A stretch of DNA of 64,000 nt from Rhineura floridana (GCF_030035675.1 NC_084480.1:471501-535500), one strand, 5' to 3'. Shown: positions 1-11,350, counted from the stretch's first letter. Program-made: numbers and translations. Notes: generated from the sequence alone by a model not told the origin.

Positions 1-60
1 ACCTGGGACCTTCTACATGCGAAGCAGGTGCTCTGCCGACTCAGCCACAGTCCTTCCCCA
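1..60 (-). repeat. tRNA-derived SINE head, partial
   Basis: The reverse strand shows a tRNA-like head with A-box-like and B-box-like stretches. It matches the same family seen more completely at 23,102-23,290, 42,028-42,215 and 61,985-62,145. The copy runs off the window edge. Confidence 0.5.
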
Positions 61-383
61 GGGAGTGTGGGGCATTCCGGAGGGGGGAGAGGATGCCAGG
101 GGTGGCTCAAGGCATGTCTGAGGGAGAAGGGAAACTGGGGGAAGGGGGGCTCTTTTGGCAGGAGCCCATACTGAAGTCAACCTGCAAGAAGGTGTGGCAT
201 GAGGGGGTGCCCACCTGCATCGACCCAAGTGTGCGAGGAGGGTTTGGTTCAGTTTTGTTTTTTGGGACGGGGCAGGCGGGAGACTATTAGAGGGTGGTTA
301 ATCCAGGCAGTGCCCTATCAGTCCTGGGGAGGGAGCAGCACCAAGGATCAAGGGTGGCTCTCTAGTCCTCATGGAGGATAGTG

Positions 384-505
384 GGTTAAGAACCTAAGAA
401 GAGCCCTGCAGTGCTGGATCAGGCCAACGTGGGCTCATCCAGTCCAGCACATCCTCTTCTCACAGTGGCTGACCAGCTGCGGGGCCCCTGCGCACTCCTT
501 CCGCA
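384..505 (-). repeat. CR1 LINE 3' end, degraded
   Basis: This has the reverse complement of the CR1 3' UTR (the CTGGATCAGGCC and CTCACAGTGGC blocks seen in the three young CR1 copies) but many differences. It is an older, truncated copy. Confidence 0.55.
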
Positions 506-588
506 ATCCGCAGCAGGATAGCAGGGCAGGAGCTTCAGAGCCGCCCACCATTCCCCTACCTTTCTCTCTGCTGCTTTTTGCAGCAAGG

Positions 589-685
589 GGCTGAAGCCTC
601 TGCCGCCATCTTGGTTGATGGCAGCAATGCGAGTGTGTAGCTCACACGCGTGCCATCAACCAAGATGGCGGCAGAGGCTTCAGCC
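589..685. repeat. Perfect 35-bp palindrome with YY1-like core
   Basis: Arms 589-623 and 651-685 are exact reverse complements around a 27-nt loop. Each arm contains AAGATGGCGGC or its complement, which matches the YY1 consensus. Related arms recur at 5,700-5,876 in the hAT-like MITE, so this is probably a remnant of the same MITE family. Confidence 0.75.
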
Positions 686-715
686 TCTTAGGCAAACCTC
701 GGCTGCCATCTTGAT

Positions 716-2605
716 TAAGAACATAAGAACATAAGAAGAGCCTGCTGGATCAGGCCAGTGGCCCATCTAGTCCAGCATCCTGTTCTCACAGTGGCCAACC
801 AGGTGCCTGGGGGAAGCCCGCAAGCAGGACCCGAGTGCAAGAACACTCTCCCCTCCTGAGGATTCCGGCAACTGGTTTTCAGAAGCATGCTGCCTCTGAC
901 TAGGGTGGCACAGCACAGCCATCACGGCTAGTAGCCATTGATAGCCCTGTCCTCCATGAATTTGTCTAATCTTCTTTTAAAGCCGTCCAAACTGGTGGCC
1001 ATTACTGCATCTTGTGGGAGCAAATTCCATAGTTTAACTATGCGCTCAGTAAAGAAGTACTTCCTTTTGTCTGTCCTGAATCTTCCAACATTCAGCTTCT
1101 TTGAATGTCCACAAGTTCTAGTATTATGAGAGAGGGAGAAGAACTTTTCTCTATCCACATTCTCAATGCCATGCATAATTTTATACACTTCTATCATGTC
1201 TCCTCTGACCCGCCTTTTCTCTAAACTAAAAAGCCCCAAATGCTGCAACCTTTCCTCGTAAGGGAGTCGCTCCATCCCCTTGATCATTCTGGTTGCCCTC
1301 TTCTGAACCTTTTCCAACTCTATAATATCCTTTTTGAGATGAGGCGACCAGAACTGTACACAGTATTCCAAATGCGGCCGCACCATAGATTTATACAACG
1401 GCATGATGATATCGGCTGTTTTATTTTCAATACCTTCCCTAATTATCGCTAGCATGGAATTTGCCTTTTTCACAGCTGCCGCACACTGGGTCGACATTTT
1501 CATTGTGCTGTCCACTACAACCCCGAGGTCTCTCTCCTGGTCGGTCACCGCCAGTTCAGACCCCATGAGCGTATATGTGAAATTAAGATTTTTTGCTCCA
1601 ATATGCATAATTTTACACTTGTTTATATTGAATTGCATTTGCCATTTTTCCGCCCATTCACTCAGTTTGGAGAGGTCTTTTTGGAGCTCTTCGCAATCCC
1701 TTTTTGTTTTAACAACCCTGAACAATTTAGTGTCGTCAGCAAACTTGGCCACTTCACTGCTCACTCCTAATTCTAGGTCATTAATGAACAAGTTGAAAAG
1801 TACAGGTCCCAATACCGATCCTTGAGGGACTCCACTTTCTACAGCCCTCCATTGGGAGAACTGTCCGTTGATTCCTACTCTCTGCTTTCTGCTTCTTAAC
1901 CAATTCCTTATCCACAAGAGGACCTCTCCTCTTATTCCATGACTGCTAAGTTTCCTCAGAAGCCTTTGGTGAGGTACCTTGTCAAACGCTTTTTGAAAGT
2001 CTAAGTACACTATGTCCAATGGATCACCTCTATCTATATGCTTGTTGACACTCTCAAAGAATTCTAATAGGTTCCTGAGACAGGACTTTCCCTTGCAGAA
2101 GCCATGCTGGCTCTGTTTCAGCAAGGCTTGTTCTTCTATGTGCTTAGTTAATCTAGCTTTAATCATACTTTCTACCAGTTTTCCAGGGACAGAAGTTAAG
2201 CTAACTGGCCTGTAATTTCCGGGATCCCCTCTGGATCCCTTTTTGAAGATTGGCGTTACATTTGCCACTTTCCAGTCCTCAGGCACGGAGGAGGACCCGA
2301 GGGACAAGTTACATATTTTAGTTAGCAGATCAGCAATTTCACATTTGAGTTCTTTGAGAACTCTCGGGTGGATGCCATCCGGGCCCGGTGATTTGTCAGT
2401 TTTTATATTGTCCATTAAGCTTAGAACTTCCTCTCTCGTTACCACTATTTGTCTCAGTTCCTCAGAATCCCTTCCTGCAAATGTTAGTTCAGGTTCAGGG
2501 ATCTGCCCTATGTCTTCCACTGTGAAGACAGATGCAAAGAATTCATTTAGCTTCTCTGCAATCTCCTTATCGTTCTTTAGTACTCCTTTGACTCCCAAAC
2601 TGTAG
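716..2605 (-). mobile_element. CR1 LINE copy 1, 5'-truncated
   Basis: The element reads on the minus strand and ends at the left in the ATGTTCTTA-type microsatellite typical of squamate CR1. It keeps the 3' UTR and about 560 codons of ORF2 (the reverse transcriptase and C-terminus). It closely matches copy 2 at 16,261-19,541, so it is young. The 5' break lies just upstream of the reverse transcriptase. Confidence 0.9.
928..2600 (-). pseudogene. CR1 ORF2 fragment (reverse transcriptase)
   Basis: About 557 codons stay open. They hold the full reverse transcriptase region: the NYRPVSLTS block, the DFQKAFDKV block (motif A aspartate), GVPQGSVLGP, and the catalytic FADD motif, here intact, then the CR1 C-terminal domain. 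The endonuclease is missing because the copy is 5'-truncated, so it cannot move by itself. The open frame and intact FADD make it a good reference against copy 2, where the same motif reads FADN. Confidence 0.88.
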
Positions 2606-3106
2606 CCCATGGGCTCCATTCAGGTGGATTTGTGATTGAAGATGGGAGGTGGCACATCCATTGCAATGAATAGTCATATTGATTTTATGTCTTATTTTGT
2701 ATTTTATTGTATTATTATTTCAATTCTATGGAATTACAATGGCTACAATAAGCAGAAAAATAATTAAGTGGTCTGCCAAGATTCTTCTGCAATTTTCAAG
2801 TGGTCCGTGGAGAAAAAAGCTTGGGAATCACTGCTCTATGCCTTTCAAGAAGAAAATGGATGTTTTTAATCCAGTTATGTTTTCTGATGTGCTTTGAAGA
2901 ATCCATCCAGTCTTTAACAAGACATGTGGCATGGGTTCAGCAAAGAGTCATTTATGCATGAAAGAGAGTGAAAAGGCAAAGACTGCAAAGAAAATACTTT
3001 AAAAGACAAGAATAGTCAATGACACAACTATGGGGAAACAGTAATGACAGAACTAGTCTTGCTAGGAGTGGAACTGTAACATTTCAGGTGGATAAATTCA
3101 TTCTTT
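2606..3106. other. No gene seen
   Basis: This is AT-rich single-copy-looking sequence. I see no coding exon, RNA gene or recognisable repeat in it. Confidence 0.5.
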
Positions 3107-3325
3107 CATTCAATACATTTATATTCTCCAAGGAGCTAAAGGTGGCACATGGCTCTCCCCCTTCCAGTTTTATCCTCAAAACAACCCTGTGAGGTAGGTT
3201 AGGCTGAGAGACAGTGATGGGCCTGAGATCACCCAGTGAGCTTCAGGGTTGAGCGGGGATTTCAACCCTCATCCCGCAGGTCCCAGTCTGACACTCTTAC
3301 CGCTACACCACACTGACTCTCCATA
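3107..3325 (-). repeat. tRNA-derived SINE with L2-like tail (MIR-like)
   Basis: On the minus strand a tRNA-like head (GTGGTGTAGCGGTAAGAG A-box area and a degraded GGTTCGAATCC-type B box) is followed by the block 'aagctcactgggtga' and 'acctcacagggttg', then an L2-like 3' end. It resembles MIR-type SINEs common in squamates. Confidence 0.7.
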
Positions 3326-3800
3326 AATTGTAAATGGAATGCTCCCCCATTTAAAATACTACTACTACTACCAACAACAACAAAAAGCCTCCTTAAACAT
3401 AGAAAGCTAGTGCAATAGAGACAAAAGTGAATTACAATTCTCCTAGTATTCCACAAGCAAGGATTTTGTAACATGGGAGAATTGTCAACCATGTGACAGT
3501 TCCACCTGCATTTTGAAGTAATCCAGTCCCAAAAGACTATATTACATGGTTCCCCTGATTAAGCAGAGGAATCTAATTGCAGCCTTTAATCACAGAGGAT
3601 GCAACAAGAATTACAAAGAGTTTCGCAAAATTTATTTTATTTATTTATTTCATTCCATTTCTATACCGCCCTTAGCCAATGGCTCTCTGGGCGGTTCACA
3701 GCAAGGAATAAAATACAATACAGTAAAAATCAGATAAAATCCCTAAAACAGACAACTTAAGCATTTAACAACATGAAATAAAGTAACTAACATAACACAA

Positions 3801-4738
3801 TTATTTATTTATTTATTTATTTATGTTATTTCTATACCGCTTTATATTATTTGGAAAACAAATCTCAAAGCGGTTTACAACCTAGATTAAAACATTGAAC
3901 AAAACATCACAAAATATTAAAAGAAAACATTACAAATTCAAGCCAAATATAAAAAACACATTCAAAACAGCATAATTATCAGAAAAATAAAAGTATTCTC
4001 TTAAGAATCAAATACAAAATACAAACTCCCAAAACAGCATCATTAGTTAATTAATTAAAACAACTATACTAGGAGCTACACCCCCCCAATAATCCCTCCC
4101 AAATATGTCAACAGTCCTCCATGTCTAAATCGCACTCTGATTCATTCCCACAAACCATACAGATAACTTCTCGCCAGCCAAACCACCATAAGGAACAAAC
4201 ACGTAGGCTACAAAAATACATAGCATCCAACGCAACCACTCCCTCCCCGTCTCTCAACCAGGTAAGGCCATACTCAATACCAGTTCAGTTTCTCATACTA
4301 AGTGGTATTGGGCATCTCTGAAGCATACAAAAACATGACAACCCACTCTGGGCCGCACATGCACAATTCAGCTATAAACCAATAATACAACATCACTCTC
4401 TCTCTCTCTCTACTGGATAATACATTCAACGGTACAATATTAAAGGGGGTGATGCCCTCATGGAGACCCCAAAAGTTCTGCATTGCAGCAACCTTCATAG
4501 CTCATCTGTGGGCTGGGCGCAGTCAATTAGCAGCAGGTGTTTCCACTCTCCTCCTCTGGAATTAGCAATAGGGTCCTGACTCCCAAAGTCTTCCTGAACA
4601 ATATTTTTTCCCCGCTGCTCACTGGAAGGCAAGCCATTGATTGGGTCAGAAGGGCCATCCTTGGAAGCATGTTCCACAGTCATGGTACCATCACTGAAAA
4701 GGTCCTGTCTCTTTTGTTCATCCACTTAGCGGATTAGT
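3801..4738 (-). mobile_element. Degraded L2-like LINE 3' fragment inserted in L2 copy A
   Basis: It starts at the left with an ATTT-repeat tail followed by an L2-type 3' UTR (CCGCTTT...AAAGCGG stem) and ends near 4,738. Around 4,640-4,725 the minus strand resembles the L2-family C-terminus in shifted frames. It interrupts L2 copy A and so is younger than that copy. Confidence 0.55.
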
Positions 4739-4751
4739 AGGCCTAAAATGC

Positions 4752-5515
4752 CTAGGAGAATAAAAAGGGTTTGACCTGGCGCCGAACAGATAGAAGAGTA
4801 GGCGCCAGGCGCACCTCATCGGAGAGACTATTCCATAATTCGGAAGCCACTACTGAAAAGGCCCTAGATCTAGTAACAGCCCTCCGAGCTTCCGCATGGG
4901 ACGGGACTCGGAGGAGGGCCTTAGATGTTGAACGTAGTGAGCGGGTAGGTTCATAGCGAGAGAGGCGTTCCGCAAGGTATTGTGGTCCCGCACCGTGTAA
5001 GGCTTTATAAGTCAAAACTAGCACTTTGAATCTGGCCCGGAAACAAATAGGTAGCCAGTGCAAATGCGCCAAGACAGGTGTTATATGTGCTGACCGTCTG
5101 GTCCTCGTCAGCAGTCTAGCTGCTGAGTTTTGCACTAGCTGTAGTTTCCGAATCGTCTTCAAAGGCAGCCCCACGTAGAGTGCATTGCAGTAGTCCAATC
5201 TCGAGGTTACCAGAGCATGAACAACAGAGGCGAGGTCAACATTATCTAGATAGGGGCGTAGCTAGGCTACCAGCCGAAGATGGTAGAACGCATTCCGTGC
5301 CACCGAGGCCACTTGAGCCTCAAGAGACAGGAATGGATCAAAAAGGACCCCCAAGCTATGAACCTGTTCCTTCAGGGGGAGTGTAACCCCATCCAGAACA
5401 GGTTGAACATCCACCACCTGGGTCGAGAAGGCACCCACCAACAGCGTCTCAGTCTTGTCAGGATTGAGCTTCAGTTTGTTAGCTCTCATCCAGTCATTTA
5501 TCGCGGCTAGGCTAA
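4752..5515 (-). pseudogene. L2 reverse transcriptase C-terminal remnant
   Basis: Two open pieces cover the end of the L2 polyprotein. The upstream piece has NPDKTETLL and the FDPFLSLEAQV block. The downstream piece (4,752-5,198) has [19 protein letters not shown], the KALHG block, [14 protein letters not shown] and the C-terminus. The frame changes near 5,200-5,262. The catalytic YADD region lies upstream of the truncation and is absent. Confidence 0.85.
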
Positions 5516-5699
5516 ATACACTAAAGGCAATTGTAAAAATAAAGGTTACACCCAGGGCCAGCACTAGGCGTGACTGGGCCCTTGGGCAACAGCCTGCCCC
5601 GGGACCCCTGCTCCCAGCACCCCCCTACAGACCATGGGGGACCACCGCACCTACCTCTTCTCTCTTTCTGTGAATGCCCTGTGCACTGGGCTCGCACGT

Positions 5700-5876
5700 C
5701 GCTGCCATCAACCAAGATGGTGGCAGAGGCTTCTCTAAGTGGCTGATACTCATGTCGCCATCTTCATTGATGGCACACATGTGCGCTGCACTGTATTAGT
5801 GCACTTGCCTGCCATCAATCAAGATGGCGGTGGGGCATCATCCCCTTAGAGAAGCCTCTGCTGCCATCTTGGTTGA
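5700..5876. repeat. Alternating inverted YY1-like modules in the MITE
   Basis: Four related modules (CCAAGATGG or complement, with flanking GCCATCAA and AGAGGCTTC) occur in alternating orientation. They can pair with one another and match the perfect palindrome at 589-685. Confidence 0.6.
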
Positions 5877-5941
5877 TGTAGAGTGCAGCACCTATTAACC
5901 AGCATAACCAGTAGTCCAGTAGCTCGTTAACTTGCCTATTA

Positions 5942-7729
5942 TTTATTTTATTTATTTTATTTGTTTCATTTTTAAACCGCCCATAGCGAATAGCTCTCTG
6001 GGCGGTGTACAAAAGGATTAAAATACAAAATATCATAATAAAAACAGCCGAACAATAATAAACACAAACAGAAACCACAGAAATATAAAAGTAAACACAT
6101 TAAAATGCCTGGGAGCATAGCCACGTCTTAGCCTGGCGCCGAAAAGATAGCAGCGTAGGCGCCAGGCGTATTTCTTCGGGGAGGCTATTCCATAATTCAG
6201 GGGCCACTACAGAAAAGGCCCTAGATCGTGTAACTGTCCTCCGGGCTTCCTGATGTGTTGGTACCCGGAGGAGGGCCTTAACTGCTGAGCGAAGTGACCG
6301 GGTAGGTTCATAGTGGGAGAGGCGTTCTACAAGATACTGCGGTCCCACGCCGTGTAAGGCTTTATAGGCCATGACCAGCACCTTGAATCTGGCTCAGAAA
6401 CAGATAGGTAGCCAGTGCAAATGGGCCAGAACAGGTGTTATATGTGCTGACCGGCTGGTCCTTGTCAGCAGTCTGGCTGCTGCATTTTGCACTAGCTGAA
6501 GTTTCCGAACTGTCTTCAGGGGCAGCCCTACGTAGAGCGCATTACAGTAATCCAACCTAGAAGTTACCAGAGCATGAACAACTGAGGCGAGGTCATCCCT
6601 GTCAAGATAGCTACCAACCGAAGGTGGTAGAATGCATTCCTTGCCACCGAGGCCACTTGCCCCTCAAGAGACAAGGAAGGATCGAAAAGCACCCCCAGAC
6701 TACGAACCTGTTCCTTCAAGGGGAGTGTAACCCCATCTAGAACAGGGTAAACATCCACCATCTGAACAGGGAAGGCATTCACCAACAGTGTCTCGGTCTT
6801 GTCTGGATTGAGTCTCAGTTTATTAGCTCTCATCCAGTCCATTATCGCGGTCAGGCAGTGGTTCAGCACATCCACAGACTCACCTGTAGAGGATGAAAAG
6901 GAGAAATAGAGCTGCGTGTCATCAGCGTACTGGTGGCAACGCACTCCAAAACTCCTGATGACGGCACCCAGAGGCTGCATGTAGATGTTAAAAAGCATGG
7001 GGGACAAAACCGACCCCTGAGGGACTCCACAATGGAGAGTCCAAGGTGTCGAGCAATGTTCCCCAAGTACTACCTTCTGGTGACGATCCGCCAAGTAGGA
7101 GCGGAACCACTGCCAAGCAGTGCCTCCAACTCCCAACTCCGCGAGTCTCCCCAGAAGGATACCATGGTCGATGGTATCAAACGCCGCTGAGAGATCAAGG
7201 AGAATCAACAGAGTCACACTCCCTCTGTCCCTCTCCCGACAAAGGTCTTCGTACAGGGCGACCAAGGCTGTTTTGGTGCCAAAACCAGGCCTAAAACCGG
7301 ATTGAAATGGATCCAGATAATCGGTCTCATCCAAGAGCGCCTGGAGCTGACCGGCAACCACCCGCTCCAGAACCTTGCCCAAAAAGGGGACATTCGCCAC
7401 CGGTCTATAGTTGTTCAGGTCATCTGGGTCTAAGGAAGGTTTCTTTAAAAGAGGTCTTACTACTGCCTCCTTGAGGCTACTAGGGACTACTCCCTCACTC
7501 AAGGAGGCGTTTATCACTTCCTTAGCCCAGCCGGTGGTACCAGTCCTACTAGCCTTCACTAGCCAAGATGGACAAGGATCTAGCACAGATGTGGTCGCCC
7601 GCACCATTCCAAGCACCTTGTCCACTTCCTCAAGCTGCAGCAACTGAAACTCATCCAATAATGAAGGACAAGACCGTGCTCTGGACACTTCAGTGGATTC
7701 AACTGTCATAACATCAGAGTCTAGGTCCC
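5942..7729 (-). mobile_element. L2 LINE copy B, inserted in the copia-like LTR
   Basis: A 5'-truncated L2 reads on the minus strand with its 3' UTR (CCGCCC...GGGCGGT stem, AT-rich tail) at the left. It interrupts an LTR, so it is the youngest layer of this nest. The coding region includes a complete reverse transcriptase core. Confidence 0.85.
6100..7729 (-). pseudogene. L2 ORF2 reverse transcriptase, frameshifted
   Basis: The larger piece (6,564 upward) runs from LLQLEEVDKVL through LNNYRPVANVPFLGK, the motif A block [25 protein letters not shown] and the catalytic QYADDTQLY to FYHLRLVA. A frameshift near 6,600 separates it from the C-terminal piece (6,100-6,381), which has the KALHGVGPQYL and RAFSVVAPELWNSL blocks. 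Catalytic aspartates are intact. The endonuclease is missing through 5' truncation. The first residues of the long open frame (beyond 7,729) come from the LTR, not from L2. Confidence 0.88.
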
Positions 7730-8339
7730 TAGTGCTTGCCGCCGACCGAATGAATAGACCACCAGCCAAGATTTCAGTAAGAGCGTTTTTTTACTGTTGC
7801 AATAGGCAGTTTAACACACCGTGCTCCGTCTCAATACAATCCTATTACCCCCACACCACTGTGTGCTCATTGAAGCCTTTTTCTTGCTGCTTCTCTTATC
7901 TGTTACAGCTGCAGCCTGACCTTGGGCGTTTCTCCCCAGTGCTGTCAATTAAAGGCTTTACTCTTTCCTTAACTCCTACTGTCCTGTCTGGAAATGGCTG
8001 TGTTGCCCACCTAAGCCTGACAGCCCCCACCTTCCAGACAAACATTGCAAGTTACAATCTTACAGTACAAGTACACAGTTCTTTGGTTACAAAGTTACAT
8101 TTTTACAGTCTTTAGGCATGTTAAGCAACTGCAACATTCTTTGAGTATGAACATATTTAACACATATATGCACAGTCACTGTCACCTTCTTGAGCATACT
8201 TTGCCATTCGTTCTCTTATGCTATTTATGAACAGGGTATCACTGTCTGTTATTACTTTGCACTGTTTGTTTTCCTCATTGTTTGTCTCACCCTGTATGGC
8301 TGATATTTGGAAACGTTCTGGCGGTTTCCCTTTGTTTTG

Positions 8340-10580
8340 TCATGTTGACCTCCTTAATGTTTCTGTTTCTTGTTCCTGTTCTGTTTCTGTGTCTGTGCTT
8401 GATGCACTGCTACTGGAATCAGAGCTGCTTGTCTCTATCTCCTGTTTTGTTTCTTCCCTTTCCTGTTTTATTTGTTGAGCAGGCTCTGTTGCATTTATGC
8501 CATTTGTGTCACTGCAATCTAGATTTACATATGTTTTGTGGTTCTCTGAGTCTTGTTCTTGTGTTCTAACACTCCTGCTGAGTGTTACACTACCATCCTG
8601 TGGAACCCACACACGGTAATTCACATGTTGAAACCCCAACACATATCCCTTTTTCGCTCTGGGAGCCAATTTTCCCTTTCTCTTTCCCTTGGGAACATGC
8701 ACCCAGCATGGAGAACCAAATCTCAGTATGTGTTGCAATCTGGGCTTTCTTTTGTACAATATTTCATATGGTGACATGGCAATAGTTCTATGCAGTACCC
8801 TATTTTGAATATATGTAGCATACATTAAACTTTCCCCCCAGAAAGTTTGAGCAAGGCCTGAATCCTTTAACATTGCTCTCATAGCATCCTGCAATGTTTT
8901 GTTTTTCCTTTCCGCTGTCCCATTGTGATGTGGAGAAAACGGGGCGGTTACAGCATGGTTTATTCCTTTCTTTTCAAAATATTGTTCCAGGGACTTTCCT
9001 GTAAACTCCCCGCCCTGGTCAGATCTAATCTGTTGCACCTGTGTGCCATGCTGTACTTCCACTCTGGTTAGAAAATGTTTTAATTTCTCTGCAGCCTCAT
9101 CTTTTGTTTTTAGTAAATTTACATGACAATATCTTGAATAATTGTCAACAATCACGAGAAAATATCTTGCACCACCTTGCGTTTTGGGAAATGGTCCCGC
9201 TAAATCAACATGTATAGTCTGATAAGGTTTATCAGTATTTCTTTCTGCTACTTTGTTAATTGGAGCTACAGTGGCCTTTGTTTGCTGACATACTTCACAT
9301 TGCATGTATTGCTTGCAGTCTTTTAGTTGTACATCAGCACTGAATTGAGCTGCCTTTTTCACAGTCTCATAATTTACATGCCCCAGCCTTCGGTGCCATT
9401 CATGGATACATTTATCATGGGTTTTCTTATGCGTTACTAGTGAGGCCTGTGCTGTAGGGTTTACATTTACATAGAACATGGATTCTTTACTATATCCCTT
9501 TAGGCACACTTTTCCCTTTTTCATTATTTCACATTTCCTGTTACTGAATAACACGCTATAACCCATTTCCAATAGTTTTGAAACTGACAGAATGTTTTGA
9601 GTTACATTAGGCACAAATAACACATTTGTCATTATTGTCTGTAAAGCACATATCTGTACAGTACCCTTACCCATCACCCTTTGTTTAGTACCATCAGCTA
9701 AACTCACGTCTTCATCAGCTGGCACCATTGTTTTAAATAAACTTTTATCATTTATGAGTGAATGGGTGGAACCTGAGTCCAAGACCCACATACTATTGTC
9801 TCTGTTTACAATGTCTTTTTCATTCTTTGTCTTTGCACTCACCAACTGCACGTGTGAGGGTTTTCTTCCGTCCCTCCTCCTCAGTAAGTCACAGTCCCGC
9901 CTTAGATGATGCAAGGAGCCGCAGTTGTAACTTGCTTTTATCTCTGTCTTTTCTTTTCTTTCACTCCTTTCGTTCCGTTCCTCTTGCCTTTGTTTTGTTT
10001 CTTTTCTTCTCTCCCACTCTTGTTTCAGTTTGTCAGCAACATATCGAACCGAAAGTCCAGAATCGGGCATCGCTTCAAGGGCGCTTATGGCAGGATTCCA
10101 AGAGTCATTGAGTGTTGAAAGAGTGATATAAATTTGTTGTGTTTCCGTGTGTTCCACGCCCCTTTCCTGTAATTCTGCAAACAGGCTTGCAATATTCATT
10201 AAGTGTTCTGACATAGTCACTTTGTCTGTTAGCTGCATCCTGTATCTCGCAAGACTTATTCTACTGCTAGCTGTTTCTTGAACATAATAGTCTCTTAAAG
10301 CAGTCCACATTTCCTTAGCAGTATTTTTACCTCTTAGATGCAATAGTTGCGAGTCTCCGACAGCCAAGATAATTAATGACTTCGCTCTTTCGTCCCAGCG
10401 TAGCCATTCTGCAGGTGGTGGAACGGAGGGGGGTTGTTGGTCAATTACTTTCCATAAATCCTCTCTGTTGAGATAGGCTTGCATCCGCAGCCGCCAGCAT
10501 GAGTAATTTCGTTCCAAGAGACGTTCCAGTGGAATGCCAGCCAAAGATACTCCAGCCATTCTTGCAGACTTTCTTATCAC
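8340..10580 (-). pseudogene. Copia-like gag-protease-integrase region (fossil)
   Basis: Parts in order are a copia-type gag (DUF4219/UBN2-like, with the AKEMWTALRDYY region), a zinc-knuckle-like area, an aspartic protease motif LDSGSTHS, the pre-integrase HRRLGHVN with CxxC, and an integrase core with D...D...E residues (HVDLAGPF, RSDQGGEF, NGTAERKN). The reverse transcriptase and RNase H parts are not seen. In life this polyprotein would build the particle and integrate the cDNA. The element is broken. Confidence 0.85.
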
Positions 10581-10723
10581 TTTGGTTTCCTGGCAACACT
10601 ATACTCTGCCTCTGCTTTGCCGCTCTCCCACAGCTCACCAGCTCACCAGCTCAGCTTCCTTTGGTTGTCCGGCGTAGCACAAGCTTTCTTTACTGGTAGC
10701 AAACTGGTGTTTACTGGTATGGA

Positions 10724-10739
10724 GCTGGGCCCATAACCC
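10724..10739 (-). promoter_or_regulatory. Copia-like primer-binding site, tRNA-iMet anticodon type
   Basis: The + strand reads GCTGGGCCCATAACCC just inside the 5' LTR. This equals the anticodon stem-loop of vertebrate initiator tRNA-Met. Drosophila copia is known to prime from the same internal region of a cleaved tRNA-iMet. Confidence 0.75.
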
Positions 10740-10741
10740 TT

Positions 10742-11097
10742 TGTAGAGTGCAGCACCTATTAACCAGCATAACCAGTAGTCCAATAGCTCGTTAACTTGC
10801 CTATTAGTGCTTGCCGCCGACCGAATGAATAGACCACCAGCCAAGATTTCAGTAAGAGCGTTTTTTTACTGTTGCAATAGGCAGTTTAACACACCGTGCT
10901 CCGTCTCAATACAATCCTATTACCCCCACACCACTGTGTGCTCATTGAAGCCTTTTTCTTGCTGCTTCTCTTATCTGTTACAGCTGCAGCCTGACCTTGG
11001 GCGTTTCTCCCCAGTGCTGTCAATTAAAGGCTTTACTCTTTCCTTAACTCCTACTGTCCTGTCTGGAAATGGCTGTGTTGCCCACCTAAGCCTGACA
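10742..11097 (-). repeat. Copia-like 5' LTR
   Basis: It is 356 bp with TGT...ACA ends, adjoins the primer-binding site at its left and the GTTGA target duplication at its right. It differs from the other LTR at about one position that I can find. Confidence 0.88.
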
Positions 11098-11350
11098 GTT
11101 GATAGCAGCTGCATGCGCAGCGCAAAGGACATTCACAGAAAGGGAGGAGAGGCAGACAGGGAAGGTGGGCACCGTGGGCCTGCACAGTGTGTAGGTGGCG
11201 GCAAGGTCAACTCCCGACCCTGCCGAGGATCTCAGAAGGGGAGTGCTACCCCCACACCCTAAGGAGTGTACCTTCAGGGGCCCCTCTGGGGCACAGGGGC
11301 CCTTGACCAGGGTCCGACCTGAGCCCTTTGGTGCAGGCCCTGGTTACACC

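Larger units (their letters stand above)
3630..5515 (-). mobile_element. L2 LINE copy A, 5'-truncated and interrupted
   Basis: The 3' end is at the left, with an AT-rich tail and the GGGCGGT hairpin-type L2 3' UTR. The coding part resumes at about 4,740 after a foreign insertion at 3,801-4,738. The comparable junction in L2 copy B (about 6,095-6,125) is continuous, which shows where the insertion went. The 5' end stops inside the reverse transcriptase at about 5,515. Confidence 0.8.
5877..8022 (-). repeat. Copia-like 3' LTR, split by L2 copy B
   Basis: Its two parts, 5,877-5,941 and about 7,730-8,022, together match the 356-bp LTR at 10,742-11,097 almost exactly. The L2 between them is therefore a later insertion. 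Confidence 0.85.
5877..11097 (-). mobile_element. Ty1/copia-like LTR retrotransposon fossil
   Basis: The element lies on the minus strand inside the hAT-like MITE. Its ends are TGTAGAG...CTGACA, and it is flanked by the 5-bp duplication GTTGA (5,872-5,876 and 11,098-11,102). The 5' LTR is at 10,742-11,097. The 3' LTR is at 5,877-8,022 but is split by L2 copy B. The parts seen are the LTRs, a primer site, gag, protease and integrase. It looks broken, with at least one break. The two LTRs are nearly identical, so the insertion is recent. Confidence 0.85.
5553..11342. mobile_element. hAT-like MITE, split by a copia-like insertion
   Basis: The ends begin CAGGGCCAGCACTA and, on the other strand, CAGGGCCTGCACCA. 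They are flanked by a perfect 8-bp duplication GTTACACC (5,545-5,552 and 11,343-11,350), as hAT transposases leave. Without the copia-like insertion the element is about 565 bp (5,553-5,876 plus 11,098-11,342) and codes for nothing. Its left half carries repeated inverted modules with YY1-like cores. Confidence 0.8.

Noticed and set aside
8045-9000. Plus-strand open frames across the copia-like region
   Set aside because: They are shadows of the minus-strand gag-integrase frame.
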